Positions 50,931 through 61,000 of a stretch of 64,000 nucleotides of DNA are shown here, in pieces. Under the pieces are notes generated by a model that worked only from the letters and a program-made list of their open reading frames with translations, was not told the DNA's origin and did no database searches. Both the position numbers and the translations under genes were made by a program. How positions within the stretch are numbered: the first letter of the stretch is position 1; each line of letters opens with the position of its first letter. Source of the DNA: CAXPZW01 sp964221845 (lineage in GTDB: Bacteria > Bacteroidota > Bacteroidia > Flavobacteriales_D > Sanyastnellaceae); the NCBI GenBank assembly GCA_964221845.1, contig CAXPZW010000011.1, positions 191,650 through 255,649 of the forward strand, in the 5' to 3' direction.

Positions 50931-51968
50931 ATGCAAGCGTACTTTTTGACCCAATACGGACCGTCTGAAACCGCCTTCCAACTCCGCGAGGTGGAGCGCC
51001 CCAAACCCGGTGAGGGACACCTACTGATTCACACTGAGGCCTTTGGGCTCAATTTTGCCGAGGTCATGGCCCGCAAAGGCATGTACCCAGACTCGCCAGG
51101 ATTGCCCTTCATTCCGGGCTACGATTTGGTGGGACGCGTGGTGGAAGTGGGCCCCGGCGTGGACCCCACTTGGATCGGCAAGCGCGTGGCCTCCATGGTG
51201 CGCTTTGGCAGCTACGCGGAGTACTGCGTGGCCTCCATGCACGGCGTGGCCGAAATCCCGGAGGACATGCCCGCGGGCGAGGCAGCAGCGTTGTGCGTGC
51301 AGTACGCCACGGCTTGGCATTGCGCCATCCAATGCCTGCACCTGATGCCGGGCCACAAAGTGCTGGTGCACGCAGCGGCTGGAGGTGTGGGTACAGCCTT
51401 GGTGCAGCTCTGCAAATGGAAAGGCTGCGAGGTCTACGGCACTGCCGGCAGCGACGAAAAATGCCAAATCGCCCTCGACAACGGCGCCGACCACATGGTC
51501 AACTACCGCAAAGAGGACTACTCCAAAGTGCTGCACGCCCAACTCGGGCGCGACAAATTGGACGCCACCTTCAACGCCGTGGCGGGCAAGACGTTCAAAA
51601 AAGACCTCAAGCTCCTGGGGGCTGGTGGGCGCTTGGTGCTGTTTGGCGCCGCCTCGCGCACCAACCGCAAACGCGGCAAATGGGGAACCATTCGCTTGCT
51701 GTCGGAGATGGGACTCATCATCCCGCTCACCTTCGTGGGTTCTTCCAAAGGGGTCATCGGGGTCAACATCCTGCGTATCGGCGATTACCGACCCCAGTTG
51801 CTGGCCGAAGCGTTGGACTCCCTGGTTAAGCTGTGTGAAGAAGGGGTGCTCAAGCCCCGTGTTGGTGCAGTGTATCCCGCATCGCAACTGGCCCAGGCGC
51901 ACACCCACTTGGAGTCGCGTCGGTCTTCAGGCAAGATTATTCTGACCTGGGATTCTACGGCAACGTAA
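50931..51968 (+). CDS. Medium-chain reductase (VAT-1/quinone oxidoreductase-like)
   Basis: 345 residues from MQAYFLTQYGPSETAFQLREV; the upstream 58 codons of the open frame are antisense to the deacetylase gene and are not used. Motifs are FGLNFAEVMARKGMYPDSPGLPFIPGYDLVGRV split over two turns, and VHAAAGGVGTALVQL of the nucleotide-binding site. Zinc ligands are absent. The pattern NAVAGKTFKKDLKLLGAGGRLVLFGAAS fits the VAT-1/zeta-crystallin group. It probably reduces an alpha,beta-unsaturated carbonyl with NADPH. It diverges from the deacetylase/AcuI-like pair, which includes another reductase of the same superfamily. Confidence 0.85.
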   Translation: MQAYFLTQYGPSETAFQLREVERPKPGEGHLLIHTEAFGLNFAEVMARKGMYPDSPGLPFIPGYDLVGRVVEVGPGVDPTWIGKRVASMVRFGSYAEYCVASMHGVAEIPEDMPAGEAAALCVQYATAWHCAIQCLHLMPGHKVLVHAAAGGVGTALVQLCKWKGCEVYGTAGSDEKCQIALDNGADHMVNYRKEDYSKVLHAQLGRDKLDATFNAVAGKTFKKDLKLLGAGGRLVLFGAASRTNRKRGKWGTIRLLSEMGLIIPLTFVGSSKGVIGVNILRIGDYRPQLLAEALDSLVKLCEEGVLKPRVGAVYPASQLAQAHTHLESRRSSGKIILTWDSTAT

Positions 51969-52039
51969 CCGGTTTTTGATCTGGGTGTATGGGAGGCGCA
52001 TGCCTGAGCTGAGGTGGCCTGCAGCCCGCAGTGAATGGC

Positions 52040-52047
52040 TATTTTTG
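52040..52047 (+). promoter_or_regulatory. Bacteroidota -7 box upstream of leuS
   Basis: TATTTTTG matches TAnnTTTG and lies 25 bases before the ATG at 52073. It overlaps the region coding for the longer open frame, which supports the later start. Confidence 0.55.
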
Positions 52048-52072
52048 CTGGGAAATTTCAAGCCCCTTGGCC

Positions 52073-54892
52073 ATGGCCCACGACTACGATTTTCGCAGCA
52101 TTGAACAAAAATGGCGCAAGCACTGGGACGCCAACGGCACCTACGCGGTGACCGAAGACGATTCCAAAGAGAAGTGCTACGTGCTGGACATGTTTCCCTA
52201 CCCTTCGGGCGCAGGGCTGCACGTCGGCCACCCGCTGGGCTACATTGCCTCGGACATTTACGCGCGCTACCAGCGCCACCGCGGTAAAAATGTGCTGCAT
52301 CCCATGGGCTACGACTCGTTTGGCTTGCCGGCTGAACAGTACGCCATTCAAACCGGGCAGCACCCGGCGGTGACCACTGCCAACAACCTCAAACGCTACC
52401 GCGAGCAGCTGGACAAACTGGGCTTCTGCTACGACTGGTCGCGCGAGGTGCGTACTTCCGATCCGGTCTACTACCGCTGGACTCAATGGATCTTCGCCCA
52501 GCTCTTTGATGCTTGGTACAACCAGGATTCCGACCGCGCCGAGCACATCGACACCCTGACTGCCAAGTTCAATGAAAACGGCACCTACAATGTCAACGCC
52601 GGCAACGACCCCGAATGGTGGAAAGACCTGGACCGCGCTGAATTTCCGCAGTTCTCCGAGCACTTTGCCGGTGAGTTCACCGCGGTGGATTGGCAAAGCT
52701 TCACCGAGCGTCAGCGCCAATTGGTGCTCATGCACTACCGCCTCACCTACCTGGCCGACAGTTGGGTGAACTGGTGCCCCGCCTTGGGCACCGTACTGGC
52801 CAACGATGAGGTCAAGGACGGTGTTTCGGAACGCGGCGGCCACCCGGTAGAGCAAAAACGCATGCGCCAATGGAGCATGCGCATCACCGCCTACGCCGAG
52901 CGCCTGCTCTCAGGCCTGGACACCATCGACTGGACCGATTCCATCAAGGAAGTCCAGCGCAACTGGATTGGCCGCAGCCAAGGGGCCAGCGTGTGGTTTG
53001 AATTGAAAGACCACAGCGGCAAAATCGAGGTGTTTACCACTCGCCCCGACACCATTTTTGGGGTGTCGTTCATGGTGCTGGCGCCCGAGCATCCGCTGGT
53101 GGCCGAGATCACAACGGCTGATCAAAAGGCTGCTGTAGAGGCCTACCAAACCGCCGCCAAAGCCAAGAGCGAGCGTGACCGCCAGTCCAACGTCAAAGAC
53201 ATTTCGGGCCAGTTCACCGGTGCCTACGCCGTGCACCCCTTCACCGGGGAGCCCGTACCCGTGTGGATTGCCGACTACGTGCTCGCCGGATACGGCACAG
53301 GAGCCGTCATGGCTGTTCCCGCCGGAGACCAGCGCGACTTCGATTTCGCCAAGCATTTTGACCTGCCCATCCCCGCGATTTTTGAAGGCGTAGACCTCAG
53401 CGAAGAAGCCCACGCCGACAAAGGCGCCGTCCTTGCCAATTCTGATTTCCTAAATGGCAAAACCGGGTACGACGCCATGGGCGTGTGCATCGATGCCATG
53501 GAAGAGCAGGGCTTTGGCCTGCGCAAAATCAATTACCGCCTGCGCGACGCGGTCTTCAGCCGCCAGCGCTACTGGGGCGAGCCCTTCCCAGTGTACTACA
53601 AGGACGAATTGCCACAGCTTTTGGATGAGCTTGTAACCCTGCCACCGGTAGATGCCTACTTGCCCACCGAAGACGGCGAACCACCACTGGCCCGTGCCAA
53701 AAACGAGGACTGGAACGTGTTCAAAGGCGACCGGATGGAAACCAACACCATGCCCGGTTGGGCCGGCTCCAGCTGGTACTTTCTGCGCTACATGGATCCC
53801 CACAACACCAAGGCGTTCTGCGACCGCTCCAAAAGCGACTACTGGGGCCAGGTGGACCTCTACATCGGGGGATCAGAGCATGCCACTGGGCACTTGCTGT
53901 ACTCGCGTTTCTGGACCAAGTTCCTCTACGACATGGGCTACATCGGCTTTGACGAGCCGTTCAAGAAAATGATCAACCAGGGCATGATCCTGGGTCGATC
54001 GAGCTTTGTCTACCGCATCAAAGACTCCAACCGCTTTGTCACCTTCGAAAAGCGCAAGGAATACCAGACCCAGCGTCTGCACGTAGACATCTCTTTGGTA
54101 GAGAATGACACCCTGAACGTGGAAGGCTTCAAAGCCTGGCGCCCTGAGTACGCGGACGCCGAGTTTGAGCTCAACGACGAGGGCAAATACACCTGCGGCC
54201 ACGAAGTGGAGAAAATGTCCAAGAGCAAGTACAACGTGCAAACCCCCGATGAGCTCGTGGAGCGTTTTGGGGCCGACACCCTGCGTTGCTACGAAATGTT
54301 CCTGGGCCCGCTCGAACAAGCCAAGCCGTGGGACACCCAAGGCATCAACGGCGTACACAACTTCCTGCGCAAGCTGTGGCGACTGTTCAACGAAGGCACC
54401 GAAGTACGCGTGTCCAACGCCGACCCTTCTAAAGACTCACTCAAGTCGCTGCACAAGACCATCAAGAAAATCACCGAAGACCTCGAGCGCGGCTCGTGGA
54501 ACACCGTGGTGTCTGCGCTGATGATCTGCGTCAACGAACTCACCGATCAAGGCTGTCACCACCGCGGCATCTTGGAACCGTTGACCGTCTTGCTCGCGCC
54601 CTACGCGCCGCACTTGGCCGAAGAGCTCTGGAGCCGACTGGGCCACAGCGGATCGGTCAACGACGCCACCTGGCCGGCGTTTGACGAGAAGCACCTGAAG
54701 GAAGACGAGGTCAACTACCCCGTCCAGTTCAACGGCAAGGTGAAGTTCCAACTGAAAGTGGACGCCTCACTCAATCCCAAACAGGTCGAGGAGCTGCTGC
54801 TCGCCAACGAAAACACGGCGCAATTCCTGGATGGAAAAGCGCCGCGTAAGATCATCGTCGTCCCAGGACGAATCATCAATGTCGTAGTCTAA
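52073..54892 (+). CDS. leuS: Leucyl-tRNA synthetase
   Basis: 939 residues from MAHDYDFRSIEQKWRKHWD; an in-frame ATG 14 codons upstream lies ahead of the -7 box. Class I motifs are HVGH (residues 50-53) in YPSGAGLHVGHPLGY and KMSKS (714-718). The CP1 editing domain includes TRPDTIFGVSFM and VPAGDQRDFDFA. The protein ends with the LeuS C-terminal domain (KVKFQLKVDASLNPKQVEELL). The 5' leader is short and shows no T-box. An insert of about 55 residues occurs in the first domain (NENGTYNVNAGNDPEWWKDLD), common in Bacteroidota. The 3' end overlaps the convergent OmpA gene stop by four bases. Confidence 0.97.
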   Translation: MAHDYDFRSIEQKWRKHWDANGTYAVTEDDSKEKCYVLDMFPYPSGAGLHVGHPLGYIASDIYARYQRHRGKNVLHPMGYDSFGLPAEQYAIQTGQHPAVTTANNLKRYREQLDKLGFCYDWSREVRTSDPVYYRWTQWIFAQLFDAWYNQDSDRAEHIDTLTAKFNENGTYNVNAGNDPEWWKDLDRAEFPQFSEHFAGEFTAVDWQSFTERQRQLVLMHYRLTYLADSWVNWCPALGTVLANDEVKDGVSERGGHPVEQKRMRQWSMRITAYAERLLSGLDTIDWTDSIKEVQRNWIGRSQGASVWFELKDHSGKIEVFTTRPDTIFGVSFMVLAPEHPLVAEITTADQKAAVEAYQTAAKAKSERDRQSNVKDISGQFTGAYAVHPFTGEPVPVWIADYVLAGYGTGAVMAVPAGDQRDFDFAKHFDLPIPAIFEGVDLSEEAHADKGAVLANSDFLNGKTGYDAMGVCIDAMEEQGFGLRKINYRLRDAVFSRQRYWGEPFPVYYKDELPQLLDELVTLPPVDAYLPTEDGEPPLARAKNEDWNVFKGDRMETNTMPGWAGSSWYFLRYMDPHNTKAFCDRSKSDYWGQVDLYIGGSEHATGHLLYSRFWTKFLYDMGYIGFDEPFKKMINQGMILGRSSFVYRIKDSNRFVTFEKRKEYQTQRLHVDISLVENDTLNVEGFKAWRPEYADAEFELNDEGKYTCGHEVEKMSKSKYNVQTPDELVERFGADTLRCYEMFLGPLEQAKPWDTQGINGVHNFLRKLWRLFNEGTEVRVSNADPSKDSLKSLHKTIKKITEDLERGSWNTVVSALMICVNELTDQGCHHRGILEPLTVLLAPYAPHLAEELWSRLGHSGSVNDATWPAFDEKHLKEDEVNYPVQFNGKVKFQLKVDASLNPKQVEELLLANENTAQFLDGKAPRKIIVVPGRIINVVV

Positions 54893-57162
54893 CGGTTGAC
54901 TGACGAGGCCTTGTACACCGCTTTTTCTCGGCTGCGTACCTCGGCGTCGCGGTCAAAGGCAATCACGCGGAATTCCACGCGGCGGTTGCGTTCGTGTTCC
55001 AGTTCGCCGCAGGCCACGCCGTCTGCACAGCGGTTCATGAGGTAGAGCTCGCCGTACCCACGTGCGGTCAACCGCTCTGCTGGCACGCCGTTTGCCACCA
55101 ACCAGGCCACCGCGGCTTCAGCCCGGCGTTGGCTCAACTCCAGGTTGTAGGCGTCGGTAGAGCGGGCATCGGTGTGTGCCTGCAGTTGGCATTCCATCGA
55201 GGGGTACTCAAGCATCAAATCCCGCAGTTTTTTGAGTTCCGGCAAGTCGGATGCGCGCAGGGAGGCTTCCCCGCGGTCAAAGTACACGTGGTAGAGCTCC
55301 ACTTGCATGCCGGTGGTAATGGCCTGTGGGCGGGTGAGCAGGGCTTGGAGGTCCACTGCGTTCTGGAGTGCAATCACCACCGAATGGCAGTCTTCCTGGA
55401 CCTCTCCCAAGGTCACGCGGGTGTTCATCAGGTTGAACCCTGAGGCGCCGGCTTGGATGATGTAGGCCAAGTTGGCCTGTACCGGCTGGTAAAAGTGGCC
55501 TTGGGCGTCGGTGGCGGTGTCGTAAATGGTGCCGGTTTCGCGGTTCTCGATGCGCACAGTGGCGCCCGGCACCGGAGTGCCTTCGGGGCCGGTGACAATA
55601 CCGCAAATGGTGGCGTCGCTGCTCACAGCAGTGCTTTTCGGAGACAGGCCAAAGTTGACTTTGTGCGCTGTACCTACGGGTAGGTGATCGGCCACCACTT
55701 GTTCGGTGTTGGGTTGGCCGTTGGCCACGGCAAACTCGGGGTGTTTGGCTTGCAGGGTGAAGGTGCCTGATGACGGGAGTTGCACCTCGAACAGGCCTTG
55801 TTCGTCGCTGTAAAACACTTCGGTGGTGCCGTCTTGGCCGGTCACCTCAATGCGCGCCATGGGCAGGCCCTCACCGGTCTCGGTGTTAGACACCAAGCCT
55901 TCAACCCGGGTGAACACATCAAAGTTGGCGTGGAACAGGTTGTCGTTGCCGCCTGTACGGTCCGAGCAGAAGTATCCCCGTTGTCCGTCGTCGGTGAGCA
56001 CCAATCCAAAGTCATCGCTGGCCCCGTTGAGCGGGTGTCCGGCATTGGTGGGGTTGGTCCAACCGTCTTCATAGCGTCGTGCGCGGTAAATGTCCAGTCC
56101 ACCGTACCCCAGTCGGAAATCCGAGGAGAAGTACAGGGCACCATCGGGTTGGATGACGGGAAAGACCTCTTCGCCGGGGGTATTGATATCAGGGCCGAGG
56201 TTGACTGGTTCGGTCCAGCTGCCTTCGGGGGTACGCTCGGAGCACCAGAGGTCCATGCCTCCGTGGCCGTTCGGGTAGTCTGCGGCAAACACCAGTCGGT
56301 CGCCACTGGGGGAGATGGCCGGGTGAGCCATGCTGTAATCGGTGTCGTGGAAGGCAAACGGCTGGGGTGCCGACCACTCGCCGGTGGCCGTCTTGTGGTA
56401 TTGCACCACTTGCAAATTGCTGATGTGTCCGGAGTGGCGTTTGCCAGTGTTGGGCACCGAGGTGGTGACCAGCAACTCTTCGCGGCCCGGGTAGTAGGCT
56501 GCGGGTCCCTCGTGCAGAGGGGTGGCCACGTCTTTGGCAAACGGGAACACGTCGTCTGCAATGCCTGCGGTGTCGGGTACTGCGGCAAACAGGTCGGTAA
56601 AGCGGGCTTGGGTCCACGGGTCGCGTTGACCTTCGCGGGACATTGCGCCAGGACGGTTGCTCACAAATACCAACGTATCGCCCATCAGCATGGGGCTGAA
56701 GTCCAGCGAGGTGGAATTGAAGTTGACCTCGGATACCGCGCAACCTGCTGGCGGGCGTTGCCCGCTTGCGAGTTGGGTGCAGAACTCGGCCATGGCCGAG
56801 GCGTGGGTCGAGGCGTGGGTGTCGGTGGTGGTCACCGCGTAGTTCAGCAAAGCCTCGCTGGCACGTTGATACTTGCCATTGGCCATCAGAAGTTGGGCGT
56901 ATTGGCGGTGCGCCTCCGGGGTGTCTGCTTCGCGAACGGCTCGAGAGAACCAGTGTTCGGCTTGGACCACATCGCCGGTTTTCCAGTAGGCCGTGGCCAG
57001 GTTCAAGGCTGCGCCTTCGGCCTCTCCGCGCTTGAGGAATTGCTCATAGTAGCGGATGGCTTCCGGGTAGTGGTGTGCCGCGAACGCGGCTTCAGCTTTT
57101 TCGAGTTGGGCGCTGGCCGAGAGGGTCAACAGCAGCCCGAGGGTGAAGATCAATGCACGCAT
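54889..57162 (-). CDS. OmpA-family protein with TPR, PD40 and carboxypeptidase-regulatory-like domains (PorE-like)
   Basis: 757 residues with signal peptide MRALIFTLGLLLTLSASAQ. TPR-like helices lie at about 20-130 (ALNLATAYWKTGDVVQAEHWFSRAV). Six or so PD40/WD40-like strands lie at about 160-400 (LVFVSNRPG, LYFSSDFRLGYGGLDIY). Two beta-sandwich modules follow (CGIVTGPEGTPVPGATV). The OmpA domain at about 625-735 ends with LTARGYGELYL and HERNRRVEF and should bind peptidoglycan. Proteins of this make-up (PorE in Porphyromonas) belong to the T9SS and lie near PorP/SprF proteins, as here. It is the third gene of the adhesin locus, 12 bases after the PorP/SprF gene. Confidence 0.88.
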   Translation of the reverse strand: MRALIFTLGLLLTLSASAQLEKAEAAFAAHHYPEAIRYYEQFLKRGEAEGAALNLATAYWKTGDVVQAEHWFSRAVREADTPEAHRQYAQLLMANGKYQRASEALLNYAVTTTDTHASTHASAMAEFCTQLASGQRPPAGCAVSEVNFNSTSLDFSPMLMGDTLVFVSNRPGAMSREGQRDPWTQARFTDLFAAVPDTAGIADDVFPFAKDVATPLHEGPAAYYPGREELLVTTSVPNTGKRHSGHISNLQVVQYHKTATGEWSAPQPFAFHDTDYSMAHPAISPSGDRLVFAADYPNGHGGMDLWCSERTPEGSWTEPVNLGPDINTPGEEVFPVIQPDGALYFSSDFRLGYGGLDIYRARRYEDGWTNPTNAGHPLNGASDDFGLVLTDDGQRGYFCSDRTGGNDNLFHANFDVFTRVEGLVSNTETGEGLPMARIEVTGQDGTTEVFYSDEQGLFEVQLPSSGTFTLQAKHPEFAVANGQPNTEQVVADHLPVGTAHKVNFGLSPKSTAVSSDATICGIVTGPEGTPVPGATVRIENRETGTIYDTATDAQGHFYQPVQANLAYIIQAGASGFNLMNTRVTLGEVQEDCHSVVIALQNAVDLQALLTRPQAITTGMQVELYHVYFDRGEASLRASDLPELKKLRDLMLEYPSMECQLQAHTDARSTDAYNLELSQRRAEAAVAWLVANGVPAERLTARGYGELYLMNRCADGVACGELEHERNRRVEFRVIAFDRDAEVRSREKAVYKASSVNR

Positions 57163-57174
57163 GGCTGAACGGGA

Positions 57175-58074
57175 TTAAAAGAAGCGGGGGTGCAGGTACC
57201 CGTCCTTCTCGCGTTTGAGGTCAAATCCAATGAATACTTCGTGCGAGCCCAGGTTGTTGCTGAGCGCACTGGTGGTCAGGTCAAAGGCGTAGCCAAAGGC
57301 CCATTGTTCGGCAAACTGGTACTGCGCCAGGATGTGGAACGAGTCGTTGTGGCGGTAGCCCACCCCGGCCAGCAGGGTCTCGCGGAAAATCAGAGTGGCT
57401 TGCACGTCCAATTGCCACGGGGCGTTTTCCAAGTAGCGGAACATCGTTGCCCCCCGCAGTTGCAACATGGGCGACAAGCGGTAAATGCCCCCCGCCATGG
57501 CGTACATGTGACGCTGAGCCGCAAACTGACTGTCGTCGTTTTCCAACAAGGTGGGCACGGCTGCACCCAGGTAGAACTGGTCGCTTTGGTAGTACAGTCC
57601 GGCGCCAAAATTGGGCACTGCGGTTTGTGTCATGCCGGCCGGCAGCGTCTCGTCACCGGGATTTTCTGGGTTGAGTGCGCCCCAGTCAGTCTGTTGACGG
57701 GCCAGTTGGCCGTTCATCCCAAAGGAGAGTACCCCCGAGGACAAGCTCAGTTTATAAGCCAGGTTGGCCCGGGCCATAACGGTCCGGCTGACGCCAATTT
57801 GGTCGTGCATCAGGGTGAGCCCTGCGCCCATGTGTCCATGCACAATGGGACTGTGCAACGACATGCTTTGGGTTTGCGGCGCCCCTTCGAGCCCCACCCA
57901 TTGGCGGCGGTAGAACATGCGGGCGCTTAGTGCATCCTTGCTTCCGGCGTAGGCCGGGTTGATCACCAACTGGTCCCAGGAGAATTGGGTGTATCCGGGC
58001 TCTTGTTGGGCCCAGAGCGGTGCGGCGGCCATCAGGCAGCCCACCAACAGAAGTCCTAAAATCCGAGTATTCAT
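57175..58074 (-). CDS. PorP/SprF-family type IX secretion membrane protein
   Basis: 299 residues with signal peptide MNTRILGLLLVGCLMAAAPLWAQ. The mature protein opens with the family phrase QQEPGYTQFSWDQLVINPAYAGSKDALS, continues with FYRRQWVGLEGAPQTQSMSLHSP and ends in FDLKREKDGYLHPRFF. This is the PorP/SprF group of outer-membrane barrels. In Flavobacterium SprF is needed to put the adhesin SprB on the surface, and PorP-like partners go with type B sorting-domain proteins. The neighbour is such an adhesin, nine bases upstream, so this is its likely dedicated partner. Confidence 0.93.
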   Translation of the reverse strand: MNTRILGLLLVGCLMAAAPLWAQQEPGYTQFSWDQLVINPAYAGSKDALSARMFYRRQWVGLEGAPQTQSMSLHSPIVHGHMGAGLTLMHDQIGVSRTVMARANLAYKLSLSSGVLSFGMNGQLARQQTDWGALNPENPGDETLPAGMTQTAVPNFGAGLYYQSDQFYLGAAVPTLLENDDSQFAAQRHMYAMAGGIYRLSPMLQLRGATMFRYLENAPWQLDVQATLIFRETLLAGVGYRHNDSFHILAQYQFAEQWAFGYAFDLTTSALSNNLGSHEVFIGFDLKREKDGYLHPRFF

Positions 58075-58083
58075 GAGGATGGA

Positions 58084-61000
58084 TTAGCGTTTGATGATGA
58101 GGTAGCCTTGGGCCAGTTTACCGCCGGTAGCGGTGTCTTTCAAGCTGTAGAAATAGGTGCCGTCGGGCAGCGGTTTGCCGTTCCAGGTGCCGTTCCAATC
58201 GCCTTGGTACGGCGCGGCGGCAAAGACCTGCGAGCCCCAGCGGTTGAACACAGTCAGCTCGTGGTTGGGGAAACGTTCCAGCCCTTCTATGGCAAAGAAG
58301 TCATTGACCAAATCGCCGTTGGGCGTGATCACATCGTGGATCACCAGTTGGGGCAGAATCTCCAGGCGTACCTCGGCGGTATCGCACAGGGTTGGACATT
58401 CCTCCAAGCACAACTCGTAGGTGAAGGTCATGGGCCCTTGGTAGGTGGCGTTGGCCGAGTACAGGATGGTCTGGTCGCCCTGCACTTCGGCGGTGCCCTC
58501 CGCGGGTGGATTGATCACGCTGATCAACGTGCCGAGGTCTTCCCACAGGTCGTTGTCCAGCACTTCGATGTCCAGCTCGTCGCCTTGTTTGAGCTCCACG
58601 GCATCGAGGTTGGCCTCGGGTTGGTCTGGAGACAGCACAAGCAGTGAGTCGGTGGCGTACACCCCGCAGCCCTCGTTGTAGAGCGCCCAAGTGATCCAGT
58701 GGCTGGTGCCTTGCTCCACGCCGGCCACCACAGTGACTGCGGCGTCGGGTTCGGCAATGACCAGTGCGGAGCTTGTGGTGGACCATTGACCGGAGTATTG
58801 GTCGGCGTTCCAGCTCTCAATCAGCACTTCGCTGCCTTCGCAGATCACTTGGTCCTCGCCGGCGACGGCTTGCACATTGGGGATGGCTTGCACCTCCACC
58901 GTGGTGGGGATGCTGGTGGCCGACCAACACGCACCGTCAAACACACTCAGGGTGTATGCGCCGCTTTGTTCGGCTTGGGCATCTGGGGTGCTGTAGGTGG
59001 GGTTGGTGGTGGTCACCACCGTGCCGTCGGCCAGGGTCCAGGCGTATTCGGTGCCCAGGGTGCCGGCTTCCAGCAGCAGGGACTCGCCTTCGCAAATGGG
59101 TGATTCTGCCGACAAGGATGGCGCCTCAGGTTGGGCCAACACGTTGATGTATACACTGGCTTCTTCCGATGCGCAGCCGTTCACCCACACCTGCAGGCTG
59201 TAGGTGCCTTGGTTGGCCGTGCCCAAAGAGGCGATGGCCGGCGGGTTCTGGGTGCTTGAGGTATAGCCGTTGGGCCCGGTCCACAAGTAGTCATCGGCGT
59301 CGGCCGAGGTGGTGAACGACAGCGCGCTACCTGCACAGGCAATGGCCGTTGAAGGCGTCAGCTCAGGGGTTTCGGGTTGGGTGTTGACCGTGACATTGAT
59401 CACCTCGCTTACGGGCGTGTCACACAGGCCGGCGTCTACCCACACGGTGTAGGCGCCGCTTTGGCCGGGTTGCATGTCGCCCAAGGTGAGCGAGGGTGAG
59501 GTGCTGGTGACCTCGCCGTCCGGGGTGTTCCAGTGGTACACCGATCCCGGTCCGTAGTTGGAGGTTTCGAGCACCAGGTCTTCGCCCACACACAGGTTGG
59601 CGTTGCCCAGCACACCAGGAGTTCCGGGAGCATCGCTAACGGTCACGTTGAACGATTCGATCAACGAAGTACAGCCGTTGGCATCGGTGACAAACAACGA
59701 GTACACCCCGCTGTCGTCCGCATCGGCATTGGCAATGACCGCTACAGAGTCTTGCGACACATACGCGGGTCCGCTCCAGTTGAAGTCAAACGGTCCGGTA
59801 CCGTTCACCGAACTGGCCTGCAGCTCCACATTGCTGCCCTGAGGCAAACAGTTGGCGGTCACGTCGTACACGTTGACCTCCGGGATGCCGGTGATTTCCA
59901 GGTCAAACTCGATGGCGTTGTCCGAGGCGCAATCCCCGATTTCGACCCACGCGATGTACGCGCCGGTGAGCGAAGGATCCACATCGTTGAAGGTGATCTC
60001 ATGGCTGTTGATGCCGAGCTCGCCATCGGGTCCACTCCAGTGGTACACCACGCCCGCACCTTCGTAGGTGGGGATGGTCAAAGTGATGTTTTCGCCGCTA
60101 CACGCTTGGCTCGGACCGGAAATGACCGGAGTCACCAGTGCGTCGTTCACCACATCAATGGTGGCGCAGAACTCAGTGGCATACGTATTCATGATGGTGC
60201 CCGGATCCAGCTGGTTTCCAGTACGTTCGTAACCCAAGCTGTTGACCGGGGTGCCCAGCACGTCGGCGTCGGCCTCGGAGGTGCTGGTCCATTCGGTGGT
60301 CATGCAGGTTTCCAGTTGGGTGCACGCCGGGTAAGATTCATCCACTTGCACGCCCACGAGGAACTGGCACGCAGACCCCTCCGGCAAACGGCTCAGGGAC
60401 CAGGTCAGCTGGCCAAACGCCAGGGTGGGTCCCGAGGAGACCAAGGTAGGGCATTCACTCAAGAACGAGCCTTCCACATAGCTCAAGCCCAACGGCAGGT
60501 CCAGCACAAACTCCAGGTCAAAAGCCGGGTAGCTGCTCAGGTCTGTGTGGTCCACGGTGACGGTAATGAAACTCTGCTCACCGGGGAAAAGCTGGGTGTC
60601 GTTGAGCGCGGATTCGGTGGTCAACAGGGGTTCGTTGATCTGCAGGGCTTCGGTGGAGGTTAGGGTCTGCATCACATCGCCGTCGCCGTTTTCAAAATCG
60701 AACGACGCGGTGCTTTCCAGTGAGGCGCCGTTGATCACCTCCGGCGAGTTCAGCACGCGGGCGGTGTAGAGGAAGGAGATTTGATCCAGAAAGGTGTTGT
60801 CGTCGTTGTTGTTGGAGATGTTGCCAAAGTCCACCACCATCTTGCGGTTTTGGGCCACAGGTCCTTCTGCCAGGCTGCCGCCGTGGGTGAATGTCACCGC
60901 GTCGGCCAAGTTGGCCACCGGAACCGATGAGGTGAAAATGTTGTCATCTACCCCGAGTGAATCCAGGGTCTCAAACGAGAGGCCATGATCCAGCAGGTCG

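Noticed and set aside
52031..52072. Upstream ATG of leuS (14 codons earlier)
   Set aside because: It lies before the -7 box and adds a stretch unlike other LeuS N-termini.
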